64,000 nucleotides of DNA from Candidatus Omnitrophota bacterium. Lineage in GTDB: Bacteria > Hinthialibacterota > Hinthialibacteria > Hinthialibacterales > Hinthialibacteraceae. Under the pieces are notes generated by a model. That model made no database searches, was not told the origin of the DNA, and saw only the letters and a program-made list of their open reading frames with translations. The translations under genes and the position numbers were made by a program. Positions 1 to 11,200 of the stretch are shown here, in pieces; the stretch's first letter is position 1; the number at the start of each line of letters is the position of its first letter. The stretch covers positions 1-64,000 of the forward strand of contig JBFMBP010000037.1 of the NCBI GenBank assembly GCA_040755155.1, read 5' to 3'.

Positions 1-217
1 GAATCCTTCTTCCTGAGTAAACTTGAACATAAGCGCGTATCCTTTCTTTTGGGCTTTTCAGCCTTCTTCGCTTAAGGAAAGGGTACGCTGCTTTTTCTTT
101 CCAATCCACACCTTTAGGTTATAACTCTCGCCTTTATTTCCGCAGCGTCCTTCATTGCAATAATCTACTCTGATATATTGTCTCAAATCTGCGTTATTGG
201 CAATAAGGATCGCTTCC
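1..217. other. Left edge, no recognisable gene
   Basis: Stop codons in the + frames at 14-16 (TGA) and 18-20 (TAA) could end a gene that lies mostly outside the window, but too little is present to say. The rest of the stretch is non-coding leader for the ParA-like gene. Longer open frames on the minus strand here are mirror images of that gene and show no family motif. Confidence 0.4.
151..179 (+). promoter_or_regulatory. Possible sigma70-type promoter for the ParA/DUF697 pair
   Basis: TTCATT at 151-156 and TATATT at 174-179 are separated by 17 bases. A TG at 171-172 one base before the -10 makes it an extended -10 element. Transcription would start near 186, about 30 bases before the likely GTG start. 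The -35 is weak (3 of 6 to consensus). This is a match by eye only. Confidence 0.35.
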
Positions 218-853
218 GTGAAGTGCATTGCTTTTGGAAATTTGAAAGGGGGCGTCGGCAAATCGACGCTGGCGGTCAATATCGGTTGCGAATTGGCTAT
301 CCGCCATCGCTCCGTCACTCTTTTCGACGCAGACGAACAAGGCGCCTCTTCGGATTGGCGGCGGCGGGGGAGCCTGCCCATCGAATGCGAATACATCCCT
401 ATCAAAAACGCGGAAGAAGCGATGAAGTTGATTCGAAGGGTAAAGGCTTCGCCGTCGGATATCGCCATCATCGATCTGCCGCCGCATACGCGGGAAGCGA
501 CGGAAGCAGCCCTGATGATGTGCGACCTGTTCGTTATTCCCGTTACGCCTTCGGGAGCCGATTTTATGGCGACGAGAAAAGCGCTTGCTTTGTTGGAGGA
601 AGGGCGTAAAATACGCCAAGGAGCGCCCAAGGCTCTGTTAGTTCCCAGCCGCGTAGACCGGCGCACCTCCTTCGGAAAAGAAGCGGCGAATGCCTTGTTG
701 GGATTCGGCGAACCCGTCAGCGCCGCCGTGGGCCAGCGAAGCGCTTTCGTGGATTGCTTCGGCCTGGCGGATTGGGTGGGAAACGCTTATCCCCATTCGA
801 CCGCTTATGAAGAAATTCGAGCCATCGCGGATGCGATCGAGGAGATGATATAA
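218..853 (+). CDS. ParA/MinD-family ATPase (orphan ParA type)
   Basis: A deviant Walker A ATPase of the ParA/MinD/CobQ superfamily. These proteins dimerise on ATP and position plasmids, chromosomes or protein complexes on a surface. The N-terminus holds KGGVGKST (residues 10-17 from the GTG start), followed by the DADEQGASSDW block typical of ParA and a DLPPHT Walker A' region. Length (211 aa) suits a small ParA without an N-terminal DNA-binding domain. GTG at 218 is preferred because AAGGAT sits 8 bases upstream and the protein then begins directly at the first beta strand. A TTG at 197 is the alternative and lacks a ribosome site. The stop overlaps the next start (TAATG at 851-855), so both are probably co-translated. 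No ParB partner is visible. The cargo is unknown, and a link with the megasynthases is only positional. Confidence 0.85.
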   Translation: MKCIAFGNLKGGVGKSTLAVNIGCELAIRHRSVTLFDADEQGASSDWRRRGSLPIECEYIPIKNAEEAMKLIRRVKASPSDIAIIDLPPHTREATEAALMMCDLFVIPVTPSGADFMATRKALALLEEGRKIRQGAPKALLVPSRVDRRTSFGKEAANALLGFGEPVSAAVGQRSAFVDCFGLADWVGNAYPHSTAYEEIRAIADAIEEMI

Positions 854-1479
854 TGCCGCGTAGCCACTTAACCGATTTTAGCCAAGCTGTCGACAAAGAA
901 GAAAAAAAGGAATCGGAAGCCAAATCGCCCAAAAAGGAATCGGCGGAATCCGGCTCGCAGGAATCCGAAAAAGCGAAGTATGCGGAAATCGTCTGCGTTG
1001 AACCTCCCGGCGCCCGAGAAAAAGAAGCGCGGCGCATCGTGCGCAAAAACATGCTCTGGTCGATGGGCATCAGCATCATCCCCATTCCACTCGTCGATTT
1101 CCTCGGCTCCATTGGTTGCCAGGCGCATATGATTAAAGAGTTGTCCGATTACTACCATATTCCTTTTACCAAACATCTAATGAAGAACATCCTCGCTATT
1201 CTGCTTGGCGGCGTGGGAACCCTTTATATCGGCCAATTCCTAACCGCCAACGCTTCGCGATTCATCCCATTTGCCGGACGCACGCTCTCATTAGCGGCGT
1301 ATCCCATCGCCGCCGGCGCGTTGACGTACGCCACGGGAAAAGTGTTCATCGAGCATTTCGAATCCGGCGGCACGATCTTGACGTTCAATCCCAAGAAAGT
1401 GCGCGACTATTTTTATAAGGAGTATGAAGAAGGTTTGGAAATCGCCGCCCGCATGAGAGCGATGGGGGCTTCGGTTTAA
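853..1479 (+). CDS. DUF697 family membrane-associated protein (copy 1)
   Basis: A 208-residue DUF697 protein of unknown function. The first 55 or so residues are charged and rich in Lys, Glu and Ser, probably disordered. After that come the family blocks: IVRKNMLWSMG, IPIPLVDFLG, a KELSDYY segment, two hydrophobic stretches (about residues 105-125 and 138-160), and the C-terminal signature FIEHFESGGT followed by NPKKVRDYF. It starts inside the stop codon of the ParA-like gene, which suggests a two-protein unit: a soluble ATPase with a membrane partner (inference). A close paralogue lies at 20477-21028, on the far side of the PKS operon. The 3' end overlaps the convergent PKS stop by 4 bases (1476-1479), leaving no room for a terminator between them. 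Confidence 0.85.
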   Translation: MPRSHLTDFSQAVDKEEKKESEAKSPKKESAESGSQESEKAKYAEIVCVEPPGAREKEARRIVRKNMLWSMGISIIPIPLVDFLGSIGCQAHMIKELSDYYHIPFTKHLMKNILAILLGGVGTLYIGQFLTANASRFIPFAGRTLSLAAYPIAAGALTYATGKVFIEHFESGGTILTFNPKKVRDYFYKEYEEGLEIAARMRAMGASV

Positions 1480-4400
1480 AAGGCGCCGCCATCTTGTTGC
1501 AATTCGGAAGCGAGAAGCGCGTCCACTTCTTCGTCGCTCAGATCGTCGATATTCGCCAAAATTCTCTCCGCCTCTTCGGGGAGAATTTCTTTTTTACCCG
1601 CCGTCGAAGCGTCAGATTTTCGGATTGGAGGCTTGTTCTCCGATAAACGCCGCTCGATGCGTTGAGCCAACTCTTCCACGCTATGCCCTTCCATAAATTC
1701 GACCATTGGAACATCCGCCGATAAGCTGGCGCGAACGCGGTTTCTCAATTCGACAGCCATGAGAGAATCGAGTCCCATTTGGCTTAAGGAACGGCGCGGA
1801 TCGAGTTGGGAAAGATCGATGCGCAAAACGGCGGCGGCTTGTTCCCGCAGAAACGCAGCGAGAAGAAGGCGGCGTTCATCCGGCGCGGCATCTTGCAGCT
1901 GGGATAAAATTTCTATCGGCGTAGATATCGGTTTCGCGGCGCCTTCGCGTTGACGTTCCTGCTGAAACAGTTCCGAGAGATAAGGCGGCTCCTCGCTGAG
2001 ATGGAAGAGTTTCATGAAAACAGACCAATCAATGGGCGCAACGCCGATCTGAGCGTATTCGGGATGCAACAAGCATTCTTCTAAAACCTGCAATCCTTGC
2101 GAAGGCGATAAGCTGCGAATTCCTTTGCGTTCCAATTGTTCGCCCAATCCCAACCGCGCCGCAACGCCCGTTTCGGACCAGGCACCCCAATTGATAGCTA
2201 CCGCAGACAATCCCAGTGCGCGGCGGCGCCAGGCCAGGGAGTCGAGAAAAGCGTTGGCCGCCGCATAATTGGCTTGCCCCTGCGCTCCGAATAATGACGC
2301 GGCGGAAGAGAAGAGGACGAAGAAATCCAGCGGCGCATTGCGCGTGAGCAGATGCAGATTCCAAGCGCCTTCCACTTTGGGCGCCAACGCCAGGCGAAAA
2401 CGTTCCCAATTTTGTTCCCGCAAGACGCCATCCGCCACTACGCCTGCGCAATGGATTACTCCGCGCAAGGGCGGCATAGTTTCTTCCAGGCGCCGCAGAG
2501 CCATTTCCAACGATTCGAAACGCGAAACATCGCTTTGAATAAATTCCACCTGAGCGCTGGATGCGGTTAGCGCTTTCACCTGCTTGGCGGCGGCGTTATC
2601 GCAGGCGCGGCGGCTTAGCAGCAGCAAATGGCGCGCGCCCCGTTCCAACATCCATGAAGCAACGGCTAAACCCAATCCGCCCAAGCCGCCGGTAATCAAG
2701 TAAGCGCCATCCTCGCGAAAGCGATAGCGTTCTTCCGGCGTTGCGCGAGGAACATCCAAACGCGTCAGCCGCGCCGCGTAACGCTTTCCGTTGCGATAAG
2801 CGATTTGATCTTCTCTCGATTGCGACAGCATCTCTTCCATCAGAAACATTGCCGATTCATCCGCCGCTTGCGGATCGCAATCCACTCGCGCGCATCGGTA
2901 TTCGGGATACTCCAACGCGATGCTTTTAACCATGCCCCACAAGGGCGCTTGAATCACGCTGGGAACGGTCTCTCCCTCATTAACGAAATGAGCGCCGCCA
3001 AACACAAACCATAAGCGCGGCGGCGTTGGGAATGCAATTTCTGTTAAGGATTGGACGAGGGTCAATGCGCTGCGGCAGCTTCGCTCCACTGCTTCCGTCA
3101 ACTCATCGGTCGATGTCGATTCTGAAATACGATCGCCGATGCTCCAAAGATGCGCTATTGCGAGAAGATTTTTATGGGGAATGGAAGAAAATAACCTTCG
3201 GTAATCGGCGGCGGATAAGGGATCGATGTGATATTCGTTATCCGAAATCGCATCGAATTTTTCCCCCGGAAACACAAGAAAGCAAACGTCGCCACGCGTT
3301 GCGATATACTCGCGCAAGCGCTCTCCTATCCCACAGCGATCGGCGAAAATTAGCCAATGAATCTTGGTTTCTGCTGGCGAGACTGGCGGAAGCGCGCAAC
3401 GATCGACGAGCCGCCATTCCGGCTTGTAGAACCAATCCCGCTTATCGAAAGACGAAGCGCGCAATATGCCATCCCTCTCTGTGAGTTTGAGTTGCAATCC
3501 TTCCATCGACGCGGCGGTTTTCCCATCAGGAGTAAATAGAGAGAGATCGAAAATCGCCGCCTTCGGGTCTTCTCGATCGGCGGAACGCAACTGGGCGCGG
3601 CCCCATAACTCGCCGGTCAAAGGACTGAAGAGGAGAAGACGTTCCAAACCTACGGGCAGAAGCATTTTCTCCTCATCCGCTTCCGTGGATAGCGCGCCTA
3701 GAACCTGAAAGCAGGCGTCCAATAAGACGGGATGGGCTTGATAGACGGAAGCATCCTTTTTCAAAATATTGGGAAGATTAATGCGGCCAACGCCTTCGTC
3801 TTCCCGCCGCCAAAGTTGTTCAAGCGCTTGAAAGCCCGGCCCGAAATCGACGCCTCGCGCGCGGCATCGGCGATAGTATTTCTCGACATCGATCGCTTGC
3901 GCCGATTCGCAGCGCAATGCAGTTATATCGTCTAGAGGAGCGGCGCTATCGTCCGGTTCCATTGAACCGGAAGCGTGAAGAGTCGAGATGGGCGCATCGT
4001 TCTTTTCATTATTCAAACTGAATATTTGAAAGAGATAGCCATTCGAATTGTTGGGAATTAAAACGAGTTGCAAGACTATTTCTTGATTATCCGGCAAAAT
4101 CAACGCTTGTTGAAAAACAATATCTTTTATCGCCCAATTGTTATTTTCAAAAACCGCCGCGCCCGCCTCCAAAACCAATGCCAAATAGGCGGAGGCGGGA
4201 AATACGGCGGCGTTATAGATTCGATGATGATCCAAATAGAAAGGCGACTGAGGGCTGATGGTAGATTCGAAACGAATCTCCTTGGTTCCCGGCAAAATCA
4301 TTTTACGGCCCAATAGCGGATTGCCATCGCCGCTGTGCGCGCTATAGGTTACTTTTTTTCGGAAACAGGCTCCCGCCGCGGGAATCCAATACCGGCGACG

Positions 4401-6866
4401 TTGGAAGGGATAGGTTGGCATGATCTCGCGGCGGCGGGGATAATCGTGGTCGAAAGCGAACCAATCCACGTTGGCGCCATGGACGTACAATTTCGCCAGA
4501 CTCTCCAACATCGTTTCCCAATCGCTGCGCTCTGGATGCAGGCTGGGCAGCCATAAATTCCCTTCTCCCATACATTCGCGATTAAGGTTGAGTGAATCCA
4601 GCTGGGAACCGATTTTCACAAAAGCGTTGCATCCCAGTTTGCGCAGAGTCCGCATTCCATCGTCGAATCGATCTTGTTGCGACGCGTAATGGCGCCAGTA
4701 GGCGGGTGAGGAAATTTCATCTCCCGCCAACTCGCCGGTTTGGTTGGAGACGAAATCGATGCGCGGCGGAAATAAGACGGCGGCCTGCGCTTCGTTCTTA
4801 TTCGAATCCACCCATTCGGCGATTAGTCTTAATCCATCTTCAAGACGGAAAACACCCGCAGCGCAGGCGGCGGCGTACTCGCCTGCGCCCTGCCCTAGCA
4901 CGGCGCATGGTTCTACACTCCAGGAACGCCATAAGGCGGCCAAGGCGTACTGCAAGGCGAAAAGCGCCGGTTGGGTGTAGGCGGTTTGTTTTTGGATAGA
5001 TACATCCGCTGAGGAAGAATACAGGATTTCCAATAACGGCTTATCCAAATAAGAACTCAGCGTCTCATCGCATTGTTCGAGAAGGCGGCGGAACGAGAGC
5101 GACGTTTCATAAAGCGAGCGTCCTATGCCCGCGCATAAGGCGATATCGCCAGTGAAGAGAAAGGCGATCTTTAGAGGATTGGCGGCTTCTCCATGATGAA
5201 CATTCGCCTCTTGGCGTCCTTGTAAAAAACCTTCCAGCCCTTCAATTAACTCGGCAGTGGATGAAACGGTTATGGCGAGGCGATGGGCGAATTGGCCGCG
5301 TCCGGAATTGGCGCTGAAGCAGATATTTCCAATTTCCAAAGCGGGATCGGTTTCCAAACGAGTTATATAGAGTTGCGCTAGCTGCGCCAATGCTTCATTC
5401 GATTGCGCCGAGACCGCGAAGAGATGATGTGGGCGATCTTCGCCGGATGGGATTGGTTCGCACGCCGGTGCTTCTTCCACGACGATGTGCGAGTTGACGC
5501 CGCTGAAGCCAAAAGAACTGACGCCGCCGATTCTTTTTCTCGCTCCGCGCAGCCAAGGCGTCGGCTTTTTAGGGACGATTACAGGAAAACCGCTCCAATC
5601 GAAACGCGGGTTGTGAGTTTCAAAATGCAGATGCGGCGGGATCTCCTCATGCTGCAAAACGAGAATCAATTTAATCAAACCAGCGATGCCGGAACCCGCC
5701 TCTAAGTGGCCGATATTGGTTTTTACTGATCCGATGACTAATGGACGTTCGGGTGACCGGTTTTTCCCGAAAACGGATTTCAATGCATTCAATTCGATGG
5801 GATCGCCTAATGAAGTACCTGTACCGTGCGCTTCGATATAATCCACTTCCGATGGATCCACTTTCGCCGCTTCTAATGCCTGGCGCAACAGCATCTCCTG
5901 AGCGGGGCCGTTGGGAACCGTGAGACCGCTGCTGGGACCGTCCTCATTGACCGCCGATCCTCGAATCAAGGCGAGAATCGGATCGCCATCCCGCAACGCC
6001 TCCGAAAGGCGCTTCAACAAAACCACGCCGCAGCCCTCGCCGCGCACCATGCCGTCGGCGGCGGCGTCGAAGGCGCGGCAATGGCCATTCGGCGACAAAA
6101 CCTTCGTCTTGGATAAGGCGATCGCCGTCGCTGGCGAGAGAATCAGATTCACGCCGCCTACCAAAGCCATTGCGCATTCGCAATGGGCTAGACTGCGGCA
6201 TGCTTGATGAAGCGCCGTGAGCGAAGACGAACAGGCGGTATCGATCGCCATGCAGGGACCGTGAAAGCCGAATATATAAGACAAGCGTCCCGCCGCGACG
6301 TTGTTGGTGTTGCCGGTGATGTGATAGGCGTCTATGGAATCGAGGCCGCCCGCATTCATGCCGATTTGGGAATAATCGTTCGAAGTAATGCCGATAAACA
6401 CGCCGATTTGCCGCCCCGGCAGCCGGTTGCGGATCTGCCCTGCGCGCTCAAGGGCTTCCCAACTCACTTCCAACAATAGGCGATGCTGGGGGTCCATGCT
6501 TTCCGCTTCGCGGGGCGAGACGCCGAAAAACTGGGGATCGAATTCATCCACCTTGCGCAAGAATCCGCCGCGCCGCGTATTCATCTTTCCCGCCGCATCG
6601 GGATTGGGATCGTATAAAACGTCTATGTCCCAGCGGTCGGCGGGGACTTCGGCGATCGCTTCTACGCCATCATGCAACAACCGCCAAAAAGATTCCGGAT
6701 CGTCGGCGCCGCCGGGAAATCGGCAACTCATGCCGATGACAGCGAGCGGTTCCGATGACGAACGCTCCACCGCTTCCAATTTCGCTTGCATCTGTTCCAG
6801 CGCCAGATAGGCGCGCTTCAGCGGCGATAATTCCGTTTTCTTATCGGAAGGATTTTCTATAGTCAT
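1476..6866 (-). CDS. Type I PKS module KS-AT(inactive)-DH-KR-ACP
   Basis: A one-module polyketide synthase, 1796 aa. Order: N-terminal docking helix (1-36), KS (37-460, Cys212 in DTACSSS, with HGTGT and NIGHLE present), AT remnant (566-826), DH (845-1120), KR (structural half from 1135, catalytic part 1388-1625, Tyr1534), ACP (1665-1735, Ser1701 in LDSL), and an acidic tail [10 protein letters not shown] typical of a docking tail. The AT is degenerate. GHSxG reads GQGAG (Gly660 for the nucleophile Ser), the first GQGSQ motif is lost, and about 85 residues including the HAFHS motif are missing. DH keeps His881 and Asp1050, but its first motif has Asn in place of Gly. The KS and ACP look functional, so the extender would have to be loaded by another AT, or the module is idle. 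It is the last gene of the minus-strand operon, 11 bases after the glycosyltransferase. No thioesterase is present. Confidence 0.93.
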   Translation of the reverse strand: MTIENPSDKKTELSPLKRAYLALEQMQAKLEAVERSSSEPLAVIGMSCRFPGGADDPESFWRLLHDGVEAIAEVPADRWDIDVLYDPNPDAAGKMNTRRGGFLRKVDEFDPQFFGVSPREAESMDPQHRLLLEVSWEALERAGQIRNRLPGRQIGVFIGITSNDYSQIGMNAGGLDSIDAYHITGNTNNVAAGRLSYIFGFHGPCMAIDTACSSSLTALHQACRSLAHCECAMALVGGVNLILSPATAIALSKTKVLSPNGHCRAFDAAADGMVRGEGCGVVLLKRLSEALRDGDPILALIRGSAVNEDGPSSGLTVPNGPAQEMLLRQALEAAKVDPSEVDYIEAHGTGTSLGDPIELNALKSVFGKNRSPERPLVIGSVKTNIGHLEAGSGIAGLIKLILVLQHEEIPPHLHFETHNPRFDWSGFPVIVPKKPTPWLRGARKRIGGVSSFGFSGVNSHIVVEEAPACEPIPSGEDRPHHLFAVSAQSNEALAQLAQLYITRLETDPALEIGNICFSANSGRGQFAHRLAITVSSTAELIEGLEGFLQGRQEANVHHGEAANPLKIAFLFTGDIALCAGIGRSLYETSLSFRRLLEQCDETLSSYLDKPLLEILYSSSADVSIQKQTAYTQPALFALQYALAALWRSWSVEPCAVLGQGAGEYAAACAAGVFRLEDGLRLIAEWVDSNKNEAQAAVLFPPRIDFVSNQTGELAGDEISSPAYWRHYASQQDRFDDGMRTLRKLGCNAFVKIGSQLDSLNLNRECMGEGNLWLPSLHPERSDWETMLESLAKLYVHGANVDWFAFDHDYPRRREIMPTYPFQRRRYWIPAAGACFRKKVTYSAHSGDGNPLLGRKMILPGTKEIRFESTISPQSPFYLDHHRIYNAAVFPASAYLALVLEAGAAVFENNNWAIKDIVFQQALILPDNQEIVLQLVLIPNNSNGYLFQIFSLNNEKNDAPISTLHASGSMEPDDSAAPLDDITALRCESAQAIDVEKYYRRCRARGVDFGPGFQALEQLWRREDEGVGRINLPNILKKDASVYQAHPVLLDACFQVLGALSTEADEEKMLLPVGLERLLLFSPLTGELWGRAQLRSADREDPKAAIFDLSLFTPDGKTAASMEGLQLKLTERDGILRASSFDKRDWFYKPEWRLVDRCALPPVSPAETKIHWLIFADRCGIGERLREYIATRGDVCFLVFPGEKFDAISDNEYHIDPLSAADYRRLFSSIPHKNLLAIAHLWSIGDRISESTSTDELTEAVERSCRSALTLVQSLTEIAFPTPPRLWFVFGGAHFVNEGETVPSVIQAPLWGMVKSIALEYPEYRCARVDCDPQAADESAMFLMEEMLSQSREDQIAYRNGKRYAARLTRLDVPRATPEERYRFREDGAYLITGGLGGLGLAVASWMLERGARHLLLLSRRACDNAAAKQVKALTASSAQVEFIQSDVSRFESLEMALRRLEETMPPLRGVIHCAGVVADGVLREQNWERFRLALAPKVEGAWNLHLLTRNAPLDFFVLFSSAASLFGAQGQANYAAANAFLDSLAWRRRALGLSAVAINWGAWSETGVAARLGLGEQLERKGIRSLSPSQGLQVLEECLLHPEYAQIGVAPIDWSVFMKLFHLSEEPPYLSELFQQERQREGAAKPISTPIEILSQLQDAAPDERRLLLAAFLREQAAAVLRIDLSQLDPRRSLSQMGLDSLMAVELRNRVRASLSADVPMVEFMEGHSVEELAQRIERRLSENKPPIRKSDASTAGKKEILPEEAERILANIDDLSDEEVDALLASELQQDGGAF

Positions 6867-6877
6867 AATGAGCGATT

Positions 6878-8164
6878 CTAAAATCCGAATTTTTCTCGAA
6901 TGAAGCGGACGGCTTTGCCTACGCCATCCTCCTCGCGCAGGCGCGCTCCGATGGCTTCTGCGCGGCGGCGCATCGTATCATTATTTATGGAAATATTTAT
7001 GGCTTGCGCCAAATTATTGACAGTCAAATCCTTCAAGGGCAAGGGAGCGGGACCTGCTCCGAGTTTTGGAACCAGTGCGCTCCAAAAAAACTGATCCGTT
7101 ACGAACGGACAAACTATAGTCGGCTTGCCCGCCATCAATCCCCACGCCATCGTGTTGGCGCCTCCATGATGAACTACCGCTTTCATTCGCGGAAACAGCC
7201 AAGCAAAGGGCGCATAATCCATATAATAGATCGAATCGGGAAGATCGCAGGGCTTCACGCCTCCCCATCCGCCGACGAATACGCCGCGTTTACCCACTTG
7301 ACGCAAAGCCCCTATTGCGATGCGGGTAACTTTTTCAGGATCGATTCCAACCGTGCTTCCGAAGCCGACATAGATGGGAGCGGGACCATCCGCAAGAAAC
7401 CGTTCCAACGAAGGCGATGGCTGCCAATGGTTCATTGGTTCAAGAAACCAATAACCGCTGGCCAGCGTATCGCAGTTCCAATCTTTGGGAGTGGGCAAAA
7501 TCTCTTCGCTATAGGAATATAAAATGGGGATGGGACGTCCATCGCGATACAGATAATTCTTGAAGCGGGAAGGAATGGGATATTTCACCGTCTCGCGCAG
7601 CCATTGCGCAATGGCAGGATTGCGATTGAACCAGGAAAGACGATAGAGGCAATACGTCAAGCGATTGCCGAAGCCGCCCAAGCCGATGCGGGGCGCGCCA
7701 ATCAAGGGAAAAGCGCGGGTGGGAGAGAGATTGGGCATGGCGGATGTTATGATGGAAGGAATCGCGAGTTTTTCGGCGATGAAACCGGCGGGAAGAAGTT
7801 CGCCGCTATAAATCACTCCCGCCGAGCTTTGCGACGCCTCCCAACAAACATCCAGCATGCGGCGAATAGCGTCTTGAAACCTAGCGTTGAGAGCCTGGCG
7901 GCTTTGACGATCGTCCTTTCCGCTTAACGCCGCTTTGCCCAGTTCGGAATGGAAAAAATCTTTCAAACCAAGTTCGTAATAAAGGCTGGGAATGCCGCGC
8001 TCTTGGATCAGGGATTCGAACTCTTTATCTGCCGCCAAGCAAACGCCGAATCCCGCTTGCATCAAAGCGAGCGCCAACGCAATGCACGGTTCGACATCGC
8101 CCTGCGTTCCATAGGATAGGATCGTAATGGTTTTGTTATTCATTGTTGAAGACGCCGACGGCAT
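6878..8164 (-). CDS. GT1-family glycosyltransferase (sterol/macrolide UDP-glycosyltransferase type)
   Basis: A GT-B fold glycosyltransferase of family 1, 428 aa, related to MurG/UGT-like sterol and macrolide glycosyltransferases. The N-terminal half begins with ITILSYGTQGDVEP, the acceptor-side Rossmann start of this family. The C-terminal half carries the nucleotide-sugar block VHHGGANTMAWGLMAGKP (usually HHGGAGT, so one Gly is Asn) and DQFFW. It would move an NDP-sugar onto a hydroxyl of the cluster product, or inactivate the product for self-protection. Placement between two PKS genes, 43 bases after one and 11 before the next, ties it to the pathway. Two starts are possible: ATG 8164 and ATG 8143. 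The second begins MNNKTITIL, directly at the first strand. Neither has a clear ribosome site. Sugar and acceptor cannot be read from the sequence. Confidence 0.88.
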   Translation of the reverse strand: MPSASSTMNNKTITILSYGTQGDVEPCIALALALMQAGFGVCLAADKEFESLIQERGIPSLYYELGLKDFFHSELGKAALSGKDDRQSRQALNARFQDAIRRMLDVCWEASQSSAGVIYSGELLPAGFIAEKLAIPSIITSAMPNLSPTRAFPLIGAPRIGLGGFGNRLTYCLYRLSWFNRNPAIAQWLRETVKYPIPSRFKNYLYRDGRPIPILYSYSEEILPTPKDWNCDTLASGYWFLEPMNHWQPSPSLERFLADGPAPIYVGFGSTVGIDPEKVTRIAIGALRQVGKRGVFVGGWGGVKPCDLPDSIYYMDYAPFAWLFPRMKAVVHHGGANTMAWGLMAGKPTIVCPFVTDQFFWSALVPKLGAGPAPLPLKDLTVNNLAQAINISINNDTMRRRAEAIGARLREEDGVGKAVRFIREKFGF

Positions 8165-8207
8165 TTACGGTTCATATTCTAAGCCGCATATTCAACGGCC
8201 TATTCTT

Positions 8208-11200
8208 TCATTCAAGCGATTCTAATTTTTTGATGAGAAGCGCTTCCGCTTCCGCTTCGGAGAGTTGTTGCAAATCAGAGGCCGAGAAGGGCGATTCTTT
8301 TTTTCGTTCAACCTCCATCGGTTCATTCCGAAACGCAATATCCAATTTGTCTTTTATTAAATAATCCGCCAAGGTTTGCAGCGTGGAATGATCGAAGGCC
8401 AGCGTTGAGGGCAGAGAGACGCCGAGATCGTTTTCTAAGCGGTTTTTCAGTTCGATGGCTGTTAGCGAGTCCATTCCCATATCGAAGAAACCCCGCTGGG
8501 GATCGAGCGTTTTTGACGATTCGATCCCCAACACGGAAGCGAGCGCGTTTTGCAAGTGCGAATTCAATAATTCCCGGCGGCGGCTCAGCGGCGCTTGGCC
8601 AATCTGTTCGAGAAGAGTTTCCTTTTTCGCTGTTTTTGTTGATGGGCTGTCTTCTCGGCTTGTTTCCATACGCTCGAACAATAAACGCCGCCCTCTGGCT
8701 TCATAGGCGCCTTTAAACAAACGCCAATCGATATCCGCGACGGCGGCGGAGACTATATCCGATTCCATCATGGCTTGCAATGTTGACGCCGAATCGCTGA
8801 GCGGCGATGCCGTAACGCCGATACGCGCCAATTCGTCTTGATCATCGGGAGAGAACATGCCGCCGCCTATGATCGGTCCCCAATTGATGCTTTGCGCGGG
8901 TAGATTATGGGCGAGGCGATAGTGGGCGAAGGCGTCCAAAAATAGATTCGCCGCCGCGTAATGCCCTTGTCCTTTGGCGCCCCAAAGCGAAACCATCGAG
9001 GAATAACATACGAAAAAGTCCAAATCCAAATTCTTCGCATATTGATGAAGCCGCCATGTTCCCGCCGTCTTTGATGCGAACATCCGTTGGATATCGCCGA
9101 CCTCCATCTCCGCTAATGGACGATATCCGGGGATTCCGGCGGCGTGTACGATTCCCCGCAGTGGCGCCCAGGATTTCAATTGCGCGAAGAGATTTTGCAT
9201 ATCCCGCTCGTTGGAAACATCCGCAGAAATCACAAGAATTTCAACGCCCGCCGCTTGCAAATCCCGCACGGTTTGCCGCGCCGCTTCGCTGGATGAACCT
9301 TGACGGCCAACCAACGCCAATCGTCTGGCGCCTTGCGATGCCAGCCAATGCGCCGCCTGCAATCCCAATGCGCCCAGGCCGCCGGTTATCAGATAGGCGC
9401 CATCGGCGGAGATGGCGGGACGGCGAACGGCGGAGGGAGGACGGCGAACGAGGCGGGCGGCGTAACGGCGGCTGTTGCGATAAGCGATATGATCCTCGCC
9501 ATCTGGATCCAGCAGCTCGGCCAGCAGCGTCAACGCATCGGTTGGCAGCGCTGGCGATGGCAAGTCCACTATGCCGCCCCAAAATTCGGGATGCTCCAAG
9601 GCTATTGTTTTACCCAAACCCCATTGCGGAGATTGAGCTAAACCGGAGAGACGATCTCCTTCGATAACCGGTTGAGCGGAGCGAGTCGCCAGCCATAGGC
9701 GCGGCGGCGGGCTTACCCATAACGATAACGATTGAACCAGACGCAAGACGCATCCCGCATCTTTCACGGTTGCGGCTTGCAAATCCTCGACGGACAAATG
9801 GTCCGCATCGGCGTTATCCAAACTCCATAGATAGGCAATGCTGCGCAAAGGGGAAGTATTCTTTTTCAATTCCGACAAAAGGCGGCGATAATCTTCGCGG
9901 TTGGCGGGATCGATTCGATAATCCTTTTCGTTTCGGTGTTCGAAGACGGCGCCGGGATAAACGAGGACGCTGTTCTCGCCTTTCTCTTCAATCAGAGCGG
10001 CTATCTGTTTCGCCAGTCCTTGCGCATCGGCGAAGAGCAGCCATGTTCCCCGCGCCTTCGCGGCGGGCGCCGCTTTTCCCGGCGCTTGCGCGATGAAGAC
10101 GGCTTGTTTGGCTAAAACCTCGCATCCCGCCTGCGCGGGAGAGATCGATGCCGGATTGACAAAATCCGATTCACGCAAAAGGTGCAGCCATTGCGCTTCG
10201 TTCAATAAAGGATGAAAAGGACGCAAATCGAAATCGGCGAAGCGCCGCCAGCCATCCGTCAATCCCCAAATCAATTCCACCCATGCCTGTTGTGAAGTAT
10301 TTTCCAATAAGAACAACATGCCGCCGGGCGCCAACGCTTGCTGGATATGGCTTAACGTTTGCCGTAAATCCTTCGTTGCGTGCAAAACGTTGAAAGCGAT
10401 GACCATGTCGAATGAATGAGGCTCTAGGTTTTGCGATAAGGGCGATCGTTCGGCGTCGAAAACCTGATATCTGATAAATGGATATTCGTGGAATTTTTCC
10501 CGCGCCATATTGACGAAGAGCGGCGATAAATCCGTAAAAACATATTCAGTCCGTTCCGGCGGCAGATGAGGGAGCAGATAAGATGTCGTTCCGCCGGTTC
10601 CAGCGCCGATTTCCAGAATGCGCCATTTTCGTTCCGGCCGCGATGCGGTCAAGGCCATCGTCAGCGCCTTTTGCAGCAAGGCGTTCATCAACCGGGGGCC
10701 GGGCGAATCCCGATAAACGCCATCCAGGTTAGATAAACCTTCTTTGGGAAACAATAATTCCAAAGGATCGCAGCGTCCTTGTAATATCTCGGCCAATCGC
10801 GATCCGCAGCGGTCGAGCAAAGATAGTTCGCTCGACGCTGCGGGATATTGCGCCAACAATTCGTAAATCCGCGCATGAGCGTCTGTGATTTTTAGCGGCG
10901 AGACGATTTCCCATTCCTCGCCGCGTTTTTGGAAAATATTCTGTTGGGATGCGATTTCCAAAAAACGATTAAAGGACTGCGAATAACAATCGGCGATTCT
11001 CAGTTTTTTTCGCTTGTTTTCCGCCGTAAAGCGCTCGCCTATCGTCAAATCCCAATCCAGGCGACGGAATGCGTTTATTATGAAAGGAATGCTGAGGGCT
11101 TCGAGTTCCTTTAATACTTTGCCATAGGATACATATTCCGGCTGGCGAAGTTCTTCGGCCAGTGGAGGCAGCAGGCGCTTGGCTATAATCTGCGGCGAAA

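Noticed and set aside
58-666. Open frame on the minus strand of about 200 codons
   Set aside because: It mirrors the ParA-like gene, has no family motif or ribosome site, and the + strand protein has clear catalytic motifs.
1476-6866. Trans-AT PKS system
   Set aside because: All the other PKS modules here have intact AT domains in cis, and the dead AT still shows an AT-like remnant. It is a decayed cis-AT module and not a trans-AT architecture.
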